Shown: positions 11,081-22,427 of the stretch, one piece after another
Layout of the letters: the number at the start of each line of letters is the position of its first letter
Position numbering within the stretch: position 1 is the stretch's first letter
Source: Neoceratodus forsteri
Taxonomy: Eukaryota; Chordata; Ceratodontiformes; Ceratodontidae
DNA: 64,000 nt
NCBI GenBank assembly: GCA_016271365.2
Contig: CM057456.1
Location: 161,126,501 to 161,190,500 of the forward strand
Direction of reading: 5' to 3'
The notes under the pieces: model-generated
Told to the model about the DNA's origin: nothing
What the model saw: only the letters and a program-made list of their open reading frames with translations
The model's database searches: none
Made by a program: the position numbers and the translations under genes

Positions 11081-11397
11081 AGAAATATTTAAAGGAAAGC
11101 TATCATTCTTTCTACAGTATATTATCATTATGTAAATCATGCAGTTGATACACGGGGGAAGAGGCTACATTGATGAAGATGTTATTTTAATCATTAAACA
11201 GCTGAATGTAAATATATAATAATTACATTTACCATGGTAGCAAATTCCACATTGTAAACTGAACTTCATTGTTTTCCATATAACCAAGACTGACGTAAAC
11301 AAACTGTTTTCTTTATTGTTTAATAACAAATTAGGCTGCAGTATTTATATTGAATGTTGTGGCCATGAGGATGGTGTGTATGTGTGTTTGAGTGAAA

Positions 11398-11925
11398 GGG
11401 GTTAAAGAAACTGCTGTCTTCTGATATAGTAAACTATGCTGTACATAGTGCTGGAGGCTGTAATATATATTTAGATTTGATACCAGAAACATTGCTATTT
11501 ACAGGGCTAAAAGTTACAGGATGTGTTTACCAGCTATACTGCAGCTCCATATAAATGCTTTTCCCCCAAAAAAAGCATAGTAAAATGAGTAACAAAAGAT
11601 ACTGTTCTTTACTCGTCTTAGGGGTTAAAGAAGCAGCTGTCTTCTGCTATACTAAAATGCATTCTAGATACTGCTGAAGGCAGTAAAAAGTTTAAGATAA
11701 TTGGTTGTGCTATGCACTTAGATTTGAAACTAGAAAGGTGGCTGTTTTCAGGGCTAAACGTTTCATAATGTGTTTGCCAGCTAAAACCCAATATAAATAT
11801 ATATATTTTTTTTTAAAAACATAGTAAAAGTAGTAATAAAACATAGCAGTTCTTTATGTATCTTAGGGGTTAAAGAAACAGATGTCTTCTGCTATAGCAA
11901 ACCATGTCTGAGAGTGCTAATCAGA
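11398..11925. repeat. Tandem repeat, period 223-245 bp, about 2.3 units
   Basis: GGGGTTAAAGAAA/GCAGCTGTCTTCTG starts at 11398, 11621 and 11866. Within units, CAGGGCTAAA...TTTACCAGCTA and CATAGTAAAA words also recur at the same spacing. Confidence 0.8.
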
Positions 11926-11929
11926 TTGT

Positions 11930-12726
11930 GTCTTAAGAGTTTAAAAAAAAACAGTGTAAATCTTTTTAAGAGATTTGTTACTGGGAAAGGGTGACTAAGC
12001 TCACATGTTTATGAGGTATGAAACTTTCTTGAAAGATAATACTAGCCAAATTGAAGCTAGAAGTTATCACACAAAATAGTCCATTAGCGGCGTAATCCCA
12101 CAAACCTCCAATTTTATCTAGTCTGTTGGGAATCTGAAGAGCCCCTTTTTTCTACTAATAGCAATGCATTTACAGGACTTCGCCCACTGCAGCCGTAAAA
12201 AGGGAGACAGATGGTTATGATCCTGCAAAAAACTGGGGAGCTCTCCAAATATATGGACAACAGAATAAACCCATGCATGGCTCTGATTGATATTCTCCAG
12301 GCATGCAGTTGCAAAACAATCATACAGAGAGTCCTATGAAGTCTACCATGAAGTGGAACTGTTTTACAGAAATTCCACATCCATGAGAGTCTAGATGTTT
12401 GCTGGTTTTTCCTCCTTAGGCAGAGGCATGCAAGTGATACATCCATGGAGAGGAGTAAAAATATGTGATTGCCATAATTTGCATCTTGTAAGATGTGGGT
12501 TGTTGTGTTGTTATAATTTGTTCCTAAATTCGAATGGGATCTGGGTTTTTTTTTTTAAATTTGCATAAATCCATACCATGTGAAGTCCTGCTTAAAGGTA
12601 ATGCAAATTTTAGACGAATACAAACAGCAGTATTGGGAAAGTTCAACATAGTCCCATGGTAATAAAACATTCATGTATTTAAAACAATTGTCAACAGAAC
12701 AATTTCATTTGCATAAATGAAAACAA
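11930..12726. other. AT-rich unclassified stretch
   Basis: I see no gene, long inverted repeat or tandem array. The minus-strand open frame at 12114-12446 shows no recognisable domain. Confidence 0.35.
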
Positions 12727-12729
12727 ATG

Positions 12730-14044
12730 GGGTGGGATATTCAGACTGCGCCAGGCAGGAGCGCAAGCCTGGGTGCAGCACAACTGGGATGAGTCAGGGC
12801 ATGGTCCAGGTGATATTTAACGGTCTTGTGCCATGGCTCAGCACCATTGAATATGGCACTCAGGGCACACGCACTGCGCACAGTGCAGTGGCACTGCGCC
12901 AGCGCAAGTGGCAGAAGGGGAGCAGGGGGATGTGCCAGCGCAAGTGCGGTTGTGCTAGTCACATCCACCATGATATTCAGCAATGGGCATGCAAATTAGG
13001 CCATTATGAATGCAAGGCGCAAATGTGGCCATTTGCATGTCATTATGGCCCCATTTGCATGCGGTGCGCCGATTCCCAGTGACTTGCGCCTGGTGCCCTG
13101 CCAGGCTACAGCCGTTGGGGACTGACCCCCCCCGCCCCTCAGCGGGCTCTGCTCCCTGTTGCCTGATCACGGGCATGTGTTGATATAATTCCTGGTGGTC
13201 CAGTGGACCGATCCCTGTCACTCACTCATGGGCATATATCACACCCCCTGGTTGTCCAGTGGACTGAACTCCTTCGCCTGCTCGCGGGCATATGTCGATC
13301 TCCTGGTGGTCAGTGGTACCCCCTCCCACCGCCCACTGAGTGTGAATGAGCGCTCATTCACAATTCAGGACTGTGTAGTACAGTGTGGTCTGCGCGCCCA
13401 TTGGCCCATGCAGTGGACTAATAGGCATACAGCCCTACTGTACACTGTCAGTCAGCGAGCAGTCAGGCAGCTTGTGGCGGGGAGCTGCCACCACCGCTGA
13501 TCAGGGGGTGCAGGGTGGCGGGGACTCAGTGGGTGGGTGGGAGGGTACCACTGGACCACCAGGGAGATCGACATATGCCCGCATGTGGGCGACAGAGTTC
13601 GGTCCACTGGACCACCAGGGTTTCTTCGACATGTGCCTGCGATTGGGCGAGGTGGGGCACGATGACACTAGGCATTGGGCTATTGGACCATGTCCTGGGT
13701 GGTTGGGTGGCCACCCACAGCAGGCGGCTGCTGTGTTGCACCTTGCACTACAGCAGCTCACCTGTGGGTGTCCTCGACTTGTTCCCTGTTTGTACAGGTA
13801 CAACATTGCGCCCCCGTGAGCGGCACAATGCAGGCTTGTGCCTGTATATGCGCCGCATATCCCGGGCTGAATATCGGGATGTGCCGCGCATCGCATGGAC
13901 ACCCCACACACACACTTGCGCTGCATACATTACAGGTGTGCTCCGGTGCATCGGGGGTTGAGTAGTGCAACCCGCCAGTTTGAATATCATGCCGGGGCAC
14001 ATTGGTGGGCTGCACCATGTGCAACTCCTTTGAATATCCCACCC
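12730..14044. mobile_element. Harbinger-type palindromic MITE (1315 bp), TSD ATG
   Basis: The ends are the 14-bp inverted repeat GGGTGGGATATTCA, and both flanks read ATG (12727-12729 and 14045-14047), a 3-bp target duplication as in PIF/Harbinger elements. The tip resembles those of the autonomous element at 16524 (GGGCAGGATTCACAAAG) and the MITE at 42921 (GGGTGGGATTCACAAA). Internally, CTGGTGGTCCAGTGG-type words (about 13192, 13248, 13303) face their complements (about 13549, 13601), and arms of about 60 bp (13284-13343 and 13521-13582) form a large hairpin. A perfect 20-bp palindrome, GTGAATGAGCGCTCATTCAC, lies near the centre at 13342-13361. Overlapping open frames on both strands reflect GC-rich palindromic DNA, not genes. 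Confidence 0.8.
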
Positions 14045-14047
14045 ATG

Positions 14048-14490
14048 GTCACTGACTTTAAGAAGCAAAACTACCATATATCATTATTTGTGTGGCATGA
14101 AAAAATATGGTAAAAACTATTTTTTTGTACACATTTTGTTTTTGTTAATGTTGTTAAGGCTACTTCATTTTGATTTACAATAAAGGTTTTTAAGAAAAAT
14201 GAATGTATAGTTTAATGATAATGAAAGGTGTGAATGACTTACAGGCAAACATTTCCTGCAGAAACTCTGAAAACATTGGTGAATAAGCACCTGAAATCAA
14301 TAAAAATGTAATTTTCATATATGTCTAACATTATTATGTATAAAACTCTCTATGGGCAATCACACAGAACACATCTGTCTTTATATCGAGTGGTTGAGAA
14401 CGAAGCATATTTAGGTTAATAACGAAGCTGAACAGGCTTATGTTGCTATTTGAACTACAACCTTAATGACATGCTGCCTTCTGTGTAGTT
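14048..14490. other. AT-rich spacer, nothing recognised
   Basis: No gene, tandem array or inverted repeat is visible between the Harbinger-type MITE and the SINE. Confidence 0.35.
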
Positions 14491-14506
14491 GGCGATATTC
14501 CTTTTT

Positions 14507-15099
14507 ATTGGGCTTTATTTATTTATGCTTCATCCCTCAGCCATACACTCTTTTAGGCTACCTAAGGCCCCCCAATGGCCACAGCGTCTCCCTGCCTGCC
14601 ACCTGCTGCCATCCAGATTCCATGTTCCCTGGGCACATCTGATGTATTCCTTCACCCAAGGGGTCCCAGAGGGGAGACTGGGGTTCAACCTTGAGCTGGT
14701 GCATGGGGCCATGGGAGAAGCACACAGAAGGCATTCCGCTGGGGCTTCATGGCGGAAGGGGACCCAGCAGCCATCATCCAGTTGACTAAGCAGCCATTTG
14801 CCCATTTGTTCCCATGACATACCCCTCTCTACCCACAAGATGGCCACATGCACGCAGCATCCTGGCAGAATGCACTGCAGTGTGTGGTCACCTAAGCCGC
14901 AAAGTGCACCACCACAATGGACTGGCAGGAGCCACTCCAGAACGATCCAGGCTTGTACCCATCCACCCAGGGAGGAGAGCATCCAATGGACACTCTGAAC
15001 CTTCCCCTGATGTTCTGCACTCCTGCCGTCAAAGACTTGGATGTGAACCCAGGTCGCCAGCGTGCCAAGCGTTCCCCTATTGCTCAGCGCCACAGAGCC
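14507..15099 (-). mobile_element. tRNA-headed SINE, copy 1 (about 593 bp)
   Basis: On the minus strand the head (15099 leftward) has tRNA-like pol III boxes: GGCGCTGAGCAATAGGG-like box A and GGCGACCTGGGTTCACATCC with a box-B-like GGTTC core near 15037-15056. The 3' end carries ATAAATAAATAAAG near 14512-14530. The flanks share TTCCTTTTT (14498-14506 and 15100-15108), a probable target duplication. Its length matches the copy at 50418-51004. The open frames within it are not conserved between copies. Confidence 0.65.
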
Positions 15100-15124
15100 T
15101 TCCTTTTTTTTTTTTTTTTTTAAT

Positions 15125-16035
15125 AAAATGGTTAGGGATTTGTGGTCTGTGAATGGATGAAAGGTGTCACATGGTCATGCACTGATCTCCCATATATGAC
15201 TGGCTGTGTAAAGAAACCTCTGTATATTAGCAGTGCAAACAGTTATCAGTGAACATTCCACAGTTGGTACTGTGGGGGATTGATGCACACTGTGAGTGTA
15301 GTCTTAGGCACGAGGCATCACCATGTGCTTTCAAGCATCTGGGAGTGCATTGATTCTTTCACAGTACCACCTATGAAGGGGCTCACTGTGTTTATAAAAA
15401 TGGTACTCTGATGGCAATCACAAAGAAAACAGAACTTTTTTTTAATTAGTTTGAAAATGGAATTCAGACTTGTTCATGTTGCAATGATGTGGCTTTTACA
15501 GTCGCACTGAATAGTGAAATACAGTATATTCTTTAAAAATGTAAATACCTTGTCTTTCTGCCACTTATATTGTTATCCTTTTTACCATCTCAAGCAACAG
15601 AACCTGGTGGAACAGAGTCCACTGCTGTTTCTTCCTCTTCATGAGGTTCTTCGGTACTCTGTGCCTCCTCCCCTGTTGAAAAGTACAAAGGGAAAAAAAA
15701 TAATATGCATGGGTGTTATGATGCAGGTAGTATCTACTTACAGTTGTGGTTAAAATATTCAACTGGGACTGTTTCATGACAAGTATATAAATGTGTTCCT
15801 AACTTAATACTGTGTAACTCTCTTGGTGTGGATAAATGCTTGACACATTTTAGGCTCTGTTTAGTATCTGTTCTTTATTAGGGATTGCTGAATCAGGAGA
15901 GTTCAAATCATAGGACTGTAGGTAACCAGTCAGGATCCTACATTTGACATGTTGATTAATTTGCATGCCCTATATAGTGGGCGTGTTCTAATGAGCTCAG
16001 TCTCACTAACTACACATGGATTATGCTGCTTTGCA
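15125..16035. other. Unclassified stretch
   Basis: A T-run precedes AT-rich DNA with no recognisable coding block, tandem array or terminal repeats. Confidence 0.35.
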
Positions 16036-16039
16036 CCAA

Positions 16040-16457
16040 TCTGCATGATAGAGACCTACAACCCATGGGGACATGACAAAGTTCTACAAGTACCTCATGG
16101 AGGTGAACATTGTGAAGGAGGGGAAACTATTTGAATGAGGAAAAGTAACAGGACCAGCAGGCATGCGATGAAGTTGTGGGGGAGTTTAAGAGGGATGTGA
16201 GGGAGTACCACTTCACTGACAGAGTGGTGGACACCTGGAACAGATTGCCATCAGGAGTGATGAGACAAAAACAGTAGAGGTTTCAAGATATGCATGGAAC
16301 AGACATAGGGGAATATTAAGAAAAGGTCAGGGAGGAGGAGGAAGGGTCACTGGATACAAGTTATGGTCTGCGGAAACAGGCCAATCTGAGACCATATAGA
16401 AAGACTAGTTAAGCCGAGAGGTCCTTTTGTGCCAACAAATTATATGTTTCTATAGTG
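16040..16457 (+). mobile_element. CR1-like LINE 3' end fragment
   Basis: The order ATAGAGACCTACAA, GAAGGAGGGGAAACTATTT, TTTAAGAGGGATGTGAGG, CACTTCACTGACAGAGTGGTGG, TGGAACAG and the terminal ATGTTTCTAT matches the CR1 3' ends at 59600-59930 and 61375-61640. It ends about 65 bp before the Harbinger element. Confidence 0.75.
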
Positions 16458-16802
16458 TACAAATTGGATAGATAGCATTTTCATGTATAGATAGTTTATG
16501 ATTATTAAAATGCTGCACATATTGGGCAGGATTCACAAAGCAGATGTGCTGGATGCAAATGAGATGCACCCGTGCAACAGGGAAATGTGGCATGGTACCA
16601 CTCAGAGAGAGCACAGATGACCCAGTGCAACCCAGATGCTCTGCGCCGCACAGGATGCACCGGAGATCAAAAGTAATGATATACAGTGCATCTGGAGGGG
16701 GCATGCAACTGCATATGCAGCACAGAGCCATTCACAGAGCAAAATGAATGCACAAATACGGAGCATTCACAATGCAAGTACCAAATGCGCCATTAGGAGA
16801 AA

Positions 16803-16811
16803 AGTATAAAA
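16803..16811 (+). promoter_or_regulatory. TATA-box-like promoter of the Harbinger transposase
   Basis: TATAAAAG sits 280 bp inside the left tip and about 90 bp before the likely ATG at 16897, the expected arrangement for a pol II core promoter. Inferred from sequence and position only. Confidence 0.5.
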
Positions 16812-16896
16812 GAAGTAGACTTAAGTGCAAGCCCTCAGCAGTCTGACTGCAGGATAGCAGCAGCAAGTAGAGGTGCAGCAGCAGCTGAACACAAAC

Positions 16897-18552
16897 ATGG
16901 ATGGAGCACCTTTCCTGATGGTGGGAATGTTAATGGGGATGAGATGGGCAAACCAGCAACGTGGTGGCGGAAGGCACTGTAGGCAGCCAGTTCTGTGGCA
17001 GTATCGTGCCAGACTAATGTTTGAACAGCTGATGGACACTGAAACAGTCGTCTGATACCGCCTCAACAGGGCTATTCTGAGGCAGCTCTGTAAGCTGTGC
17101 CAAGGTGAAATGCAGGCACCCACTGGAAGGGGTCATGCTATATCAGTGGAGACCAAGGTAACAACAGAAATGTGCCTGTTTACCATGGGAACCTTCCAGT
17201 GGCCAGCTGGAGACACCACTGGCATATCCCAGCTGTCCACATCCCGTCTCCTCACAGAATTCCTTATTGCACTGCTCCCACATGCTTCAGAATTCATCCA
17301 CTTCCTAAACACACAGGCAGAGTGGACAGAAGCTATGCTGCAGTTCCACAAGTTGGCACACGTGCCTGGTGTCATAGGGACCACTGACTGCACCCATGTG
17401 GCAATCCATGCACCACCTGGTGAGTATGCCATGACATATGTCAACTGCAAGGACTACCACTCTGTCAACTGCCAGGTAGTGTGCAATGCCACTGGGCGCA
17501 TCAGCAATGTCTGTGCCACACACCCTGGGAGCACACACAATGCCTTCATATGGCACTAGTCCACCCTGTGTCACCTGTTCAAGGCAGAGAACATACCCAG
17601 CAGCCATCTAGTAGCTGGGTGGGGCATGCAGATATGCCCATGAACAGGGCACCATGGCGCAACAAATGATGGGAGGGGGAGCAGGTGTGTGTGGGCCACG
17701 GCAGGCACGGCACAGGGGGAACTGCACACACAACAAGGGGGACAGTGCAGCAGAACAGCGCAGCATGGGAGGCAGGTTGCAACGCAACAACAGGCACGAG
17801 TGGCAGGGCAGAGCACACCACACCCAGCTATGCGTGGGCGACCGATGGGCAATGGAGGGCAGGCAGTGCTGAATGGAATAGGTGTAGGCAGCCATGGCTG
17901 CATGCATGGGCAGGTACAGGTCAGATGTGTGCAGCCAGGGCAGGCCATTGCAGGTTTGAGGGGGGATGGAGATTCCCCGGGAGGGTTGCCACAGGGATAG
18001 GGGTAGACAGTTAGCAGACATAGCACTGCACCATAGTGCATGGGGGGGGCTGAAATTCACAATGCACAGGTATGCAGAGGTGTAACAGAATGCTCTTGCC
18101 CCCCCACAGGTGATGCAGTGTACACACTCCAACCCTGGCTCCTCACACCCTTCCGCAGATCTGGCATGGAGGTGGAAGGGTGCTACAATGAGGCACACTT
18201 CGCAATGCGTGCCATTATTGAGCGTGTCTTCGGCATGCTGAAGATGCACTTCTGGTGTCTGGATAGGTCGGGTGGTGCCCTACAATATAGCCCAGTGAAG
18301 GCTTGTGGCATATTCTTGGCCTGTTGTATACTGCACAACATGGCCATTGACTGTGGAATAGCTGTCCAGACCAAGGAGGGTGACAGTTCCGGGGAGGAGG
18401 AGGAGGAGGAGGGAGATGAGGATGCAGCAGGCCAGGGGCAGCATGATGTACCGCTGCTGGCATGCAGAGACCCATGCCTGGTCGCCAGGTCCCAGTGGCA
18501 CAGGGACACCATTGTTGAAGAGCACTTTGGGGACCACAGGTGTGTAACATAG
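16897..18552 (+). pseudogene. HARBI1-like Harbinger transposase (two exons, inactivated)
   Basis: The nuclease cuts and pastes the element in the nucleus. The N-terminal part reads FEQLMDTETVV, then a TGA (17053-17055, a CGA-to-TGA type change), then YRLNRAILRQLCKLC and GRGHAISVETKV, as in HARBI1 proteins. The DDE core follows: first Asp in GTTDCTHV (17386-17388), then YHSVNCQVVCNATGRISNV, then GSTHNAF where family members have GS-H-D-AF; the second catalytic Asp is Asn (AAT, 17539-17541). A TAG follows at 17557. After about 490 bp of probable intron (GT near 17619, polypyrimidine-CAG at 18101-18109), exon 2 reads YTLQPWLLTPF, NEAHFAMRAIIERVFGMLK (catalytic Glu at 18220-18222), GGALQYSPVK and LHNMAID, then an acidic Glu-rich tail ending at 18552. 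The exact splice junction leaves a frame problem, consistent with decay. Confidence 0.9.
17619..18109 (+). other. Probable intron of the Harbinger transposase
   Basis: A conserved Harbinger intron position falls between the LVAG block (exon 1) and the DAVYTLQPW block (exon 2). The acceptor CCCCCCCACAG is clear. The donor GTGGGG is plausible but not unique. Open frames inside on both strands are Ala/Gly/His/Cys-rich and are taken as compositional. Confidence 0.55.
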
Positions 18553-19199
18553 GTGGGTCAAACACAGCAGCCCCCCCAAAACACACACACAGCCACACAC
18601 ACCCAAACACCCACAACCACACCACAGGGCAGTTGGCAACACTGCCACTGTGTAGCACAACCATGAGGGTCGACAATGCTGCTCACATACATGCACAGCA
18701 AGACACACATGTCCAGGGGGCATGGTGTATGTGCTGTAAATGGCATGGATCAGTGTACTGCTGCCAGCACACATGCACAGCAGACACACGACTGCACTCA
18801 TCATGCCCATGCCACACAGCACAACAATGGCACCCCTAGACACACATGTTGCAATGCACAGGTGATGCACACAGGCAACACACTGGGGCAAGCGCATGAC
18901 ACCCACGCCGCCACAGGGACAGGTAGCCTGGTGTGTGGGCTGCAATGGGTGCAGCCGGCAAAGGCCATGTGAGCTGTCACCCAGGCATCAGTGTGAGGCA
19001 CCGCAGCTGCTATGGACATGTGGGTGGCCACACCCATGCCTGGTGGTCGCTGAGTCAGTGCCAGTGGTCACAGGGGGTGTAGCCAACACCCCTGGAGGGG
19101 TACTGCAGCGAGATCATGAATGAGTGCTGACTGGTGTGTCATCCCCGTGATCCATGTTGGATACTGGGTTGATAGGGATGGTGATGTGTGGTGATGGCA
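18553..19199. other. CA-rich spacer between convergent Harbinger genes
   Basis: This is a run of CACACA, ACACATG and CATGCACAG words without a gene. It separates the 3' ends of the plus-strand transposase and the minus-strand Myb-like gene. Confidence 0.5.
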
Positions 19200-21123
19200 T
19201 CAGCAGCAATGGGTCCACCTGACACTGTGACCTGGGCGTGCATGAGGAACTTCTGGGGGTGCAGTTGGAGGCCTGGTGGCCATGTGGCACACTATTGCAC
19301 ATGCCACCTCGGCAGCATGCGCAATCCACTCCAGAGCTGTGGTCATGCCCACCTGCAGTAGGTGAGTCTCTGCCAACATCTGGGTGTGCCATGCGGCCAA
19401 CAACTCTTGTTCTATGACCATCAGCATCTGAAGGCTTCTGAGCACCACCCATAGGGATGCCAGCCCCTCCATGGTGTCCTGCAGGAGGTGTGCATAGCCC
19501 TCAACATTGTCGGCAGGTGATGGCTCACGGGAATGGTGCTAATGGGCAGGTGGGGTGCCAGCGTACTGTGGCACATCCACTGTAGGTAGACACACCACAT
19601 CAGGCCACTGAGTGGGCAGGGACTGGGCTTGGGCAACCACTGTGTGTTCAGGGACAGCTGCATCATGGTCCTCTGCCACCTGCTGTGGGCACTACAGCAC
19701 CCTGCTGACCCGTGCCAGTGGTCCCTGTCACCACAGCAGCACCAGACACAGAGCCCACAGCAACCACCACTGTGGGTGGTTGTGCAGGCCCTGCGGGTGT
19801 GCCAGGGGCCACAGGGCTGCCATTGCCTGATGGTGCCACCCGTGCATGCACCTGTGCATCAGTCATGACACTGTTGGCCATTTCCCCCCAAAGTTGAGTG
19901 GCATCTGGATCAACATCACCATCGCTGCATGCCCCCTGCGTACTGGATGCCAGCACCAGCAGGGCATCTGCGATGTCCACCCAGTCCCCTGGGTCATCAT
20001 CAGCCAAACCCAGAAAGCTGACTAGCCATGAGCAGTCCTGGTCACCAGCCATGGCACCGGTCATGGAGGGGTTGAACAGCCTGCTACCACTGGTGCTGCA
20101 TCCGGGTCTGCTGTCACGTTGGAAGGGCCTGGCATGGCATCATCCACAGCCCCGGCTGCAGCCTGGTGTGACGGCTTGGCAACATCCCCTGCAAGGCCAT
20201 CCTGCAGTGCGCCAGCCATGGCAGCACCTGTGAGGTGTGATGGAGCTGTAACAGAAAGAAGGGATACATGGTTACAGACGTGTGACAGTTGTGTTCTGAC
20301 AGGCATGTACAGGTGGTCATGCACATGTGCCAGTGGTGTGTCTGACATGCCATGTGGGTGACAGCCAACAATGGTTCCGCTGATGCGGCCAGGCACTGGC
20401 TACAGCAGGACTACACTGGTGCCTGTACATGCCCCCTTGGACATGTGTGTGACCAGCACAACACCCTGGACACCATCCATAGGGATGACATCACTGAGGT
20501 GTAGCGGACCCACACACCACAGGTGCCCCCCCCCCAAACTGCACATGGCTGGCCTGTCATGCGAATGCACAATATGGTACACAGACGGGGTATGCAGAAC
20601 CATGGTTGGTGCACACAGGCACATGGTCAAATAGTGACCCACAGTGGGGCTGTCACGGCACCCATGGCACACACACACAGGGACAGGCACAGTTCCTGGG
20701 ACATGTATACTTACAGTGCTGCGATGGACTGCCGCCCATCTGGATGCCTCCTCCCAGAACACCCTGCACAACCACCCAGCCCATGCTGGCCACCAGCAGC
20801 TCCTCCATGGGTGTGAGGCGCACACCTGTCTGTGGCCAACCCCCTGTCCCATGCAGGGAGGCCTCAGTGTGTGTCACTTTCTCTTTGGCTCACCTCTTCT
20901 CATCATTCAGGTGCTTTCTGCACTCCTGGGGTGTTCTGCTGAACTTTCCAATTGCGTTGACATGCCTTGCCACAGCCTCCCAGCCCTCATCCCTCAGCTG
21001 GAAGCTGCCACCCCTGCCAGCCAGGATGCCCTTGTGGATGAGGTCGGCCTCAGTCAGCACCCTGTCCTTGTCTGTGGTGAAATTGGGATGTCTGTGTCCC
21101 GAAGCTGTGTCCGTTCCGGACAT
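19200..21123 (-). pseudogene. Myb/SANT-like DNA-binding protein of the Harbinger element
   Basis: Harbinger Myb-like proteins bind transposon ends and bring the transposase to the nucleus. The ATG at 21123 starts MSGTDTASGHRHPNFT; the domain reads DKDRVL, ADLIHKGILAGRGGSF, LRDEGWEAVARHVNAIGKF and RTPQECRKHLNDEKR, a helix-turn-helix pattern with spaced Trp and Cys as in NAIF1/Myb_DNA-bind_5 proteins. A donor GTGAGC follows at 20894. A second block, RLTPMEELLVASMGWVVVQGVLGG (about 20815-20740), ends at a donor GTAAGTATAC (20714). A strong acceptor (TTCTTTCTGTTACAG, ending at 20246) opens a third exon: an Ala/Asp-rich segment, a frame change near 20062, SFLGLADDDPGDWVDIADALL, a Pro/Thr-rich linker with a stop at 19663, and a helical end MEGLASLWVVLRSLQMLM...HTQMLAE. 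Exon 1 and exon 2 do not join in frame without an indel. A 5' leader exon is likely upstream. Confidence 0.75.
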
Positions 21124-21620
21124 AGTGGTTTCTGTGGGTGAGAATACACAGGCATTAGCACACAACAGGCAACTATGTACGTGTGCAGGCATGGTGTCTG
21201 GCTGCTGTAGGGTCACAGCACCCTGTCTGCATACCTTTCACCCACCTGCAGTGCATATCTGGAACAGGACATAGGATGGTCAGGGACAGCTGGCCAATGT
21301 CACGTACAGACATATAGCACTGGTACACGTAGCTAAAATGTCCTGCACACATGTCTGGCATTGTTTGCCATGTACCACCAGATGGTGGTCTGGCCAGCAA
21401 CACACATGTCTGACAATCGGTTGTACCATGCTCCCTGACATACAGCAACAGCCCCCCACCCACGCCACTCTTAGTTGGAACAGTAGGACACTGTGGGGCA
21501 CTCTCAGGGACGTGTCTGTTGACCAGGAACAGTTGAGGGTTATGGCTGTGTGCACTAATCCACACACTGTCATTCTGTGCTGTCACACTGACTATTGGAG
21601 AATGTAAACAGACTTACCTT

Positions 21621-21690
21621 CAAGGATGTAATTCCTCTTAGTCACCTGAGCTCTGTGGAGGTGCATTCAGGAGCATTTATGGCTCAGGGC
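21621..21690 (-). other. Probable 5' untranslated exon of the Myb-like gene
   Basis: On the minus strand a GTAAGTCTG donor (at about 21620) follows GGAATTACATCCTTGAAG. A matching acceptor, CTCACCCACAG, precedes the start codon at 21123 by 8 bases, so the ATG exon begins near 21131. A weak TATA-like CATAAATG lies near 21675. This is a reading of splice signals only. Confidence 0.45.
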
Positions 21691-22427
21691 ATGTAAATGA
21701 GATTGGAAGCATCTGTAATGAGATGCTAAACAGGTGAGATACCCCCTGAATCTGGCAATGAGCTGATTTGGGAGCAATGTCTGCGAATTGCATAATTGCC
21801 TCCAGCTCATCCCAATCTGCAATGCACAACTGCTGTGTTGAGCGCATCCCCTATGGTACATTTCCCGCACATGTGTGTCAGGCATGGGGCATTTCCTGAA
21901 TACAGCACAAATGTTACGGTACATTTCCATGCATGTGTGATGCCAAGTTAGTGGCATGACAGGCGTGGTGCAACCGGTCTGGTGTTCCTGACTGCGTGAT
22001 CGCCTGCAGGTGCACATTCCCGTCCACTTGTACAATATCCACTGTGCCGCCTGTCTCGTAGTGTGCGTGTATTGCATTGCGTTGTGACACTGCGTCAATA
22101 TACACCTGTAGATCATGGTGCAACTCCGGCAGTGTGCACAGCAACAGTGCACTGTGTATGGCATTGCTTTACACTCACAGTATGGTAGATCTGTGTGGAA
22201 TGTGCATGTGTGACCCAGTCGTGACCCATGACCCTGCATTCCCACCTGTGCGTAGTGCTGTGCGCATGCACGGTGATGTACTATTGGCAGCAATTGTGCA
22301 TTGATACACCACAGTACTGTGTTATTCAGTGCAGTGCATGACAGCCAATCACGCATGTGGCGTGAATGTGACATTGCACACCAGCAGCCTGATCTATGCA
22401 CACCTGACCAGGGGACACTGAGAGGGG

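Noticed and set aside
13195..14077. Overlapping open frames of 100-148 residues in the MITE at 12730
   Set aside because: The region is GC-rich and self-complementary, so frames mirror each other on both strands; no family resemblance.
14530..15093. 187-residue minus-strand open frame
   Set aside because: It lies within a SINE and is not open in the other SINE copies.
17571..18249. Minus-strand frames of 156 and 213 residues opposite the transposase
   Set aside because: They are Cys/His/Pro-rich shadows of the transposase intron and exon 2.
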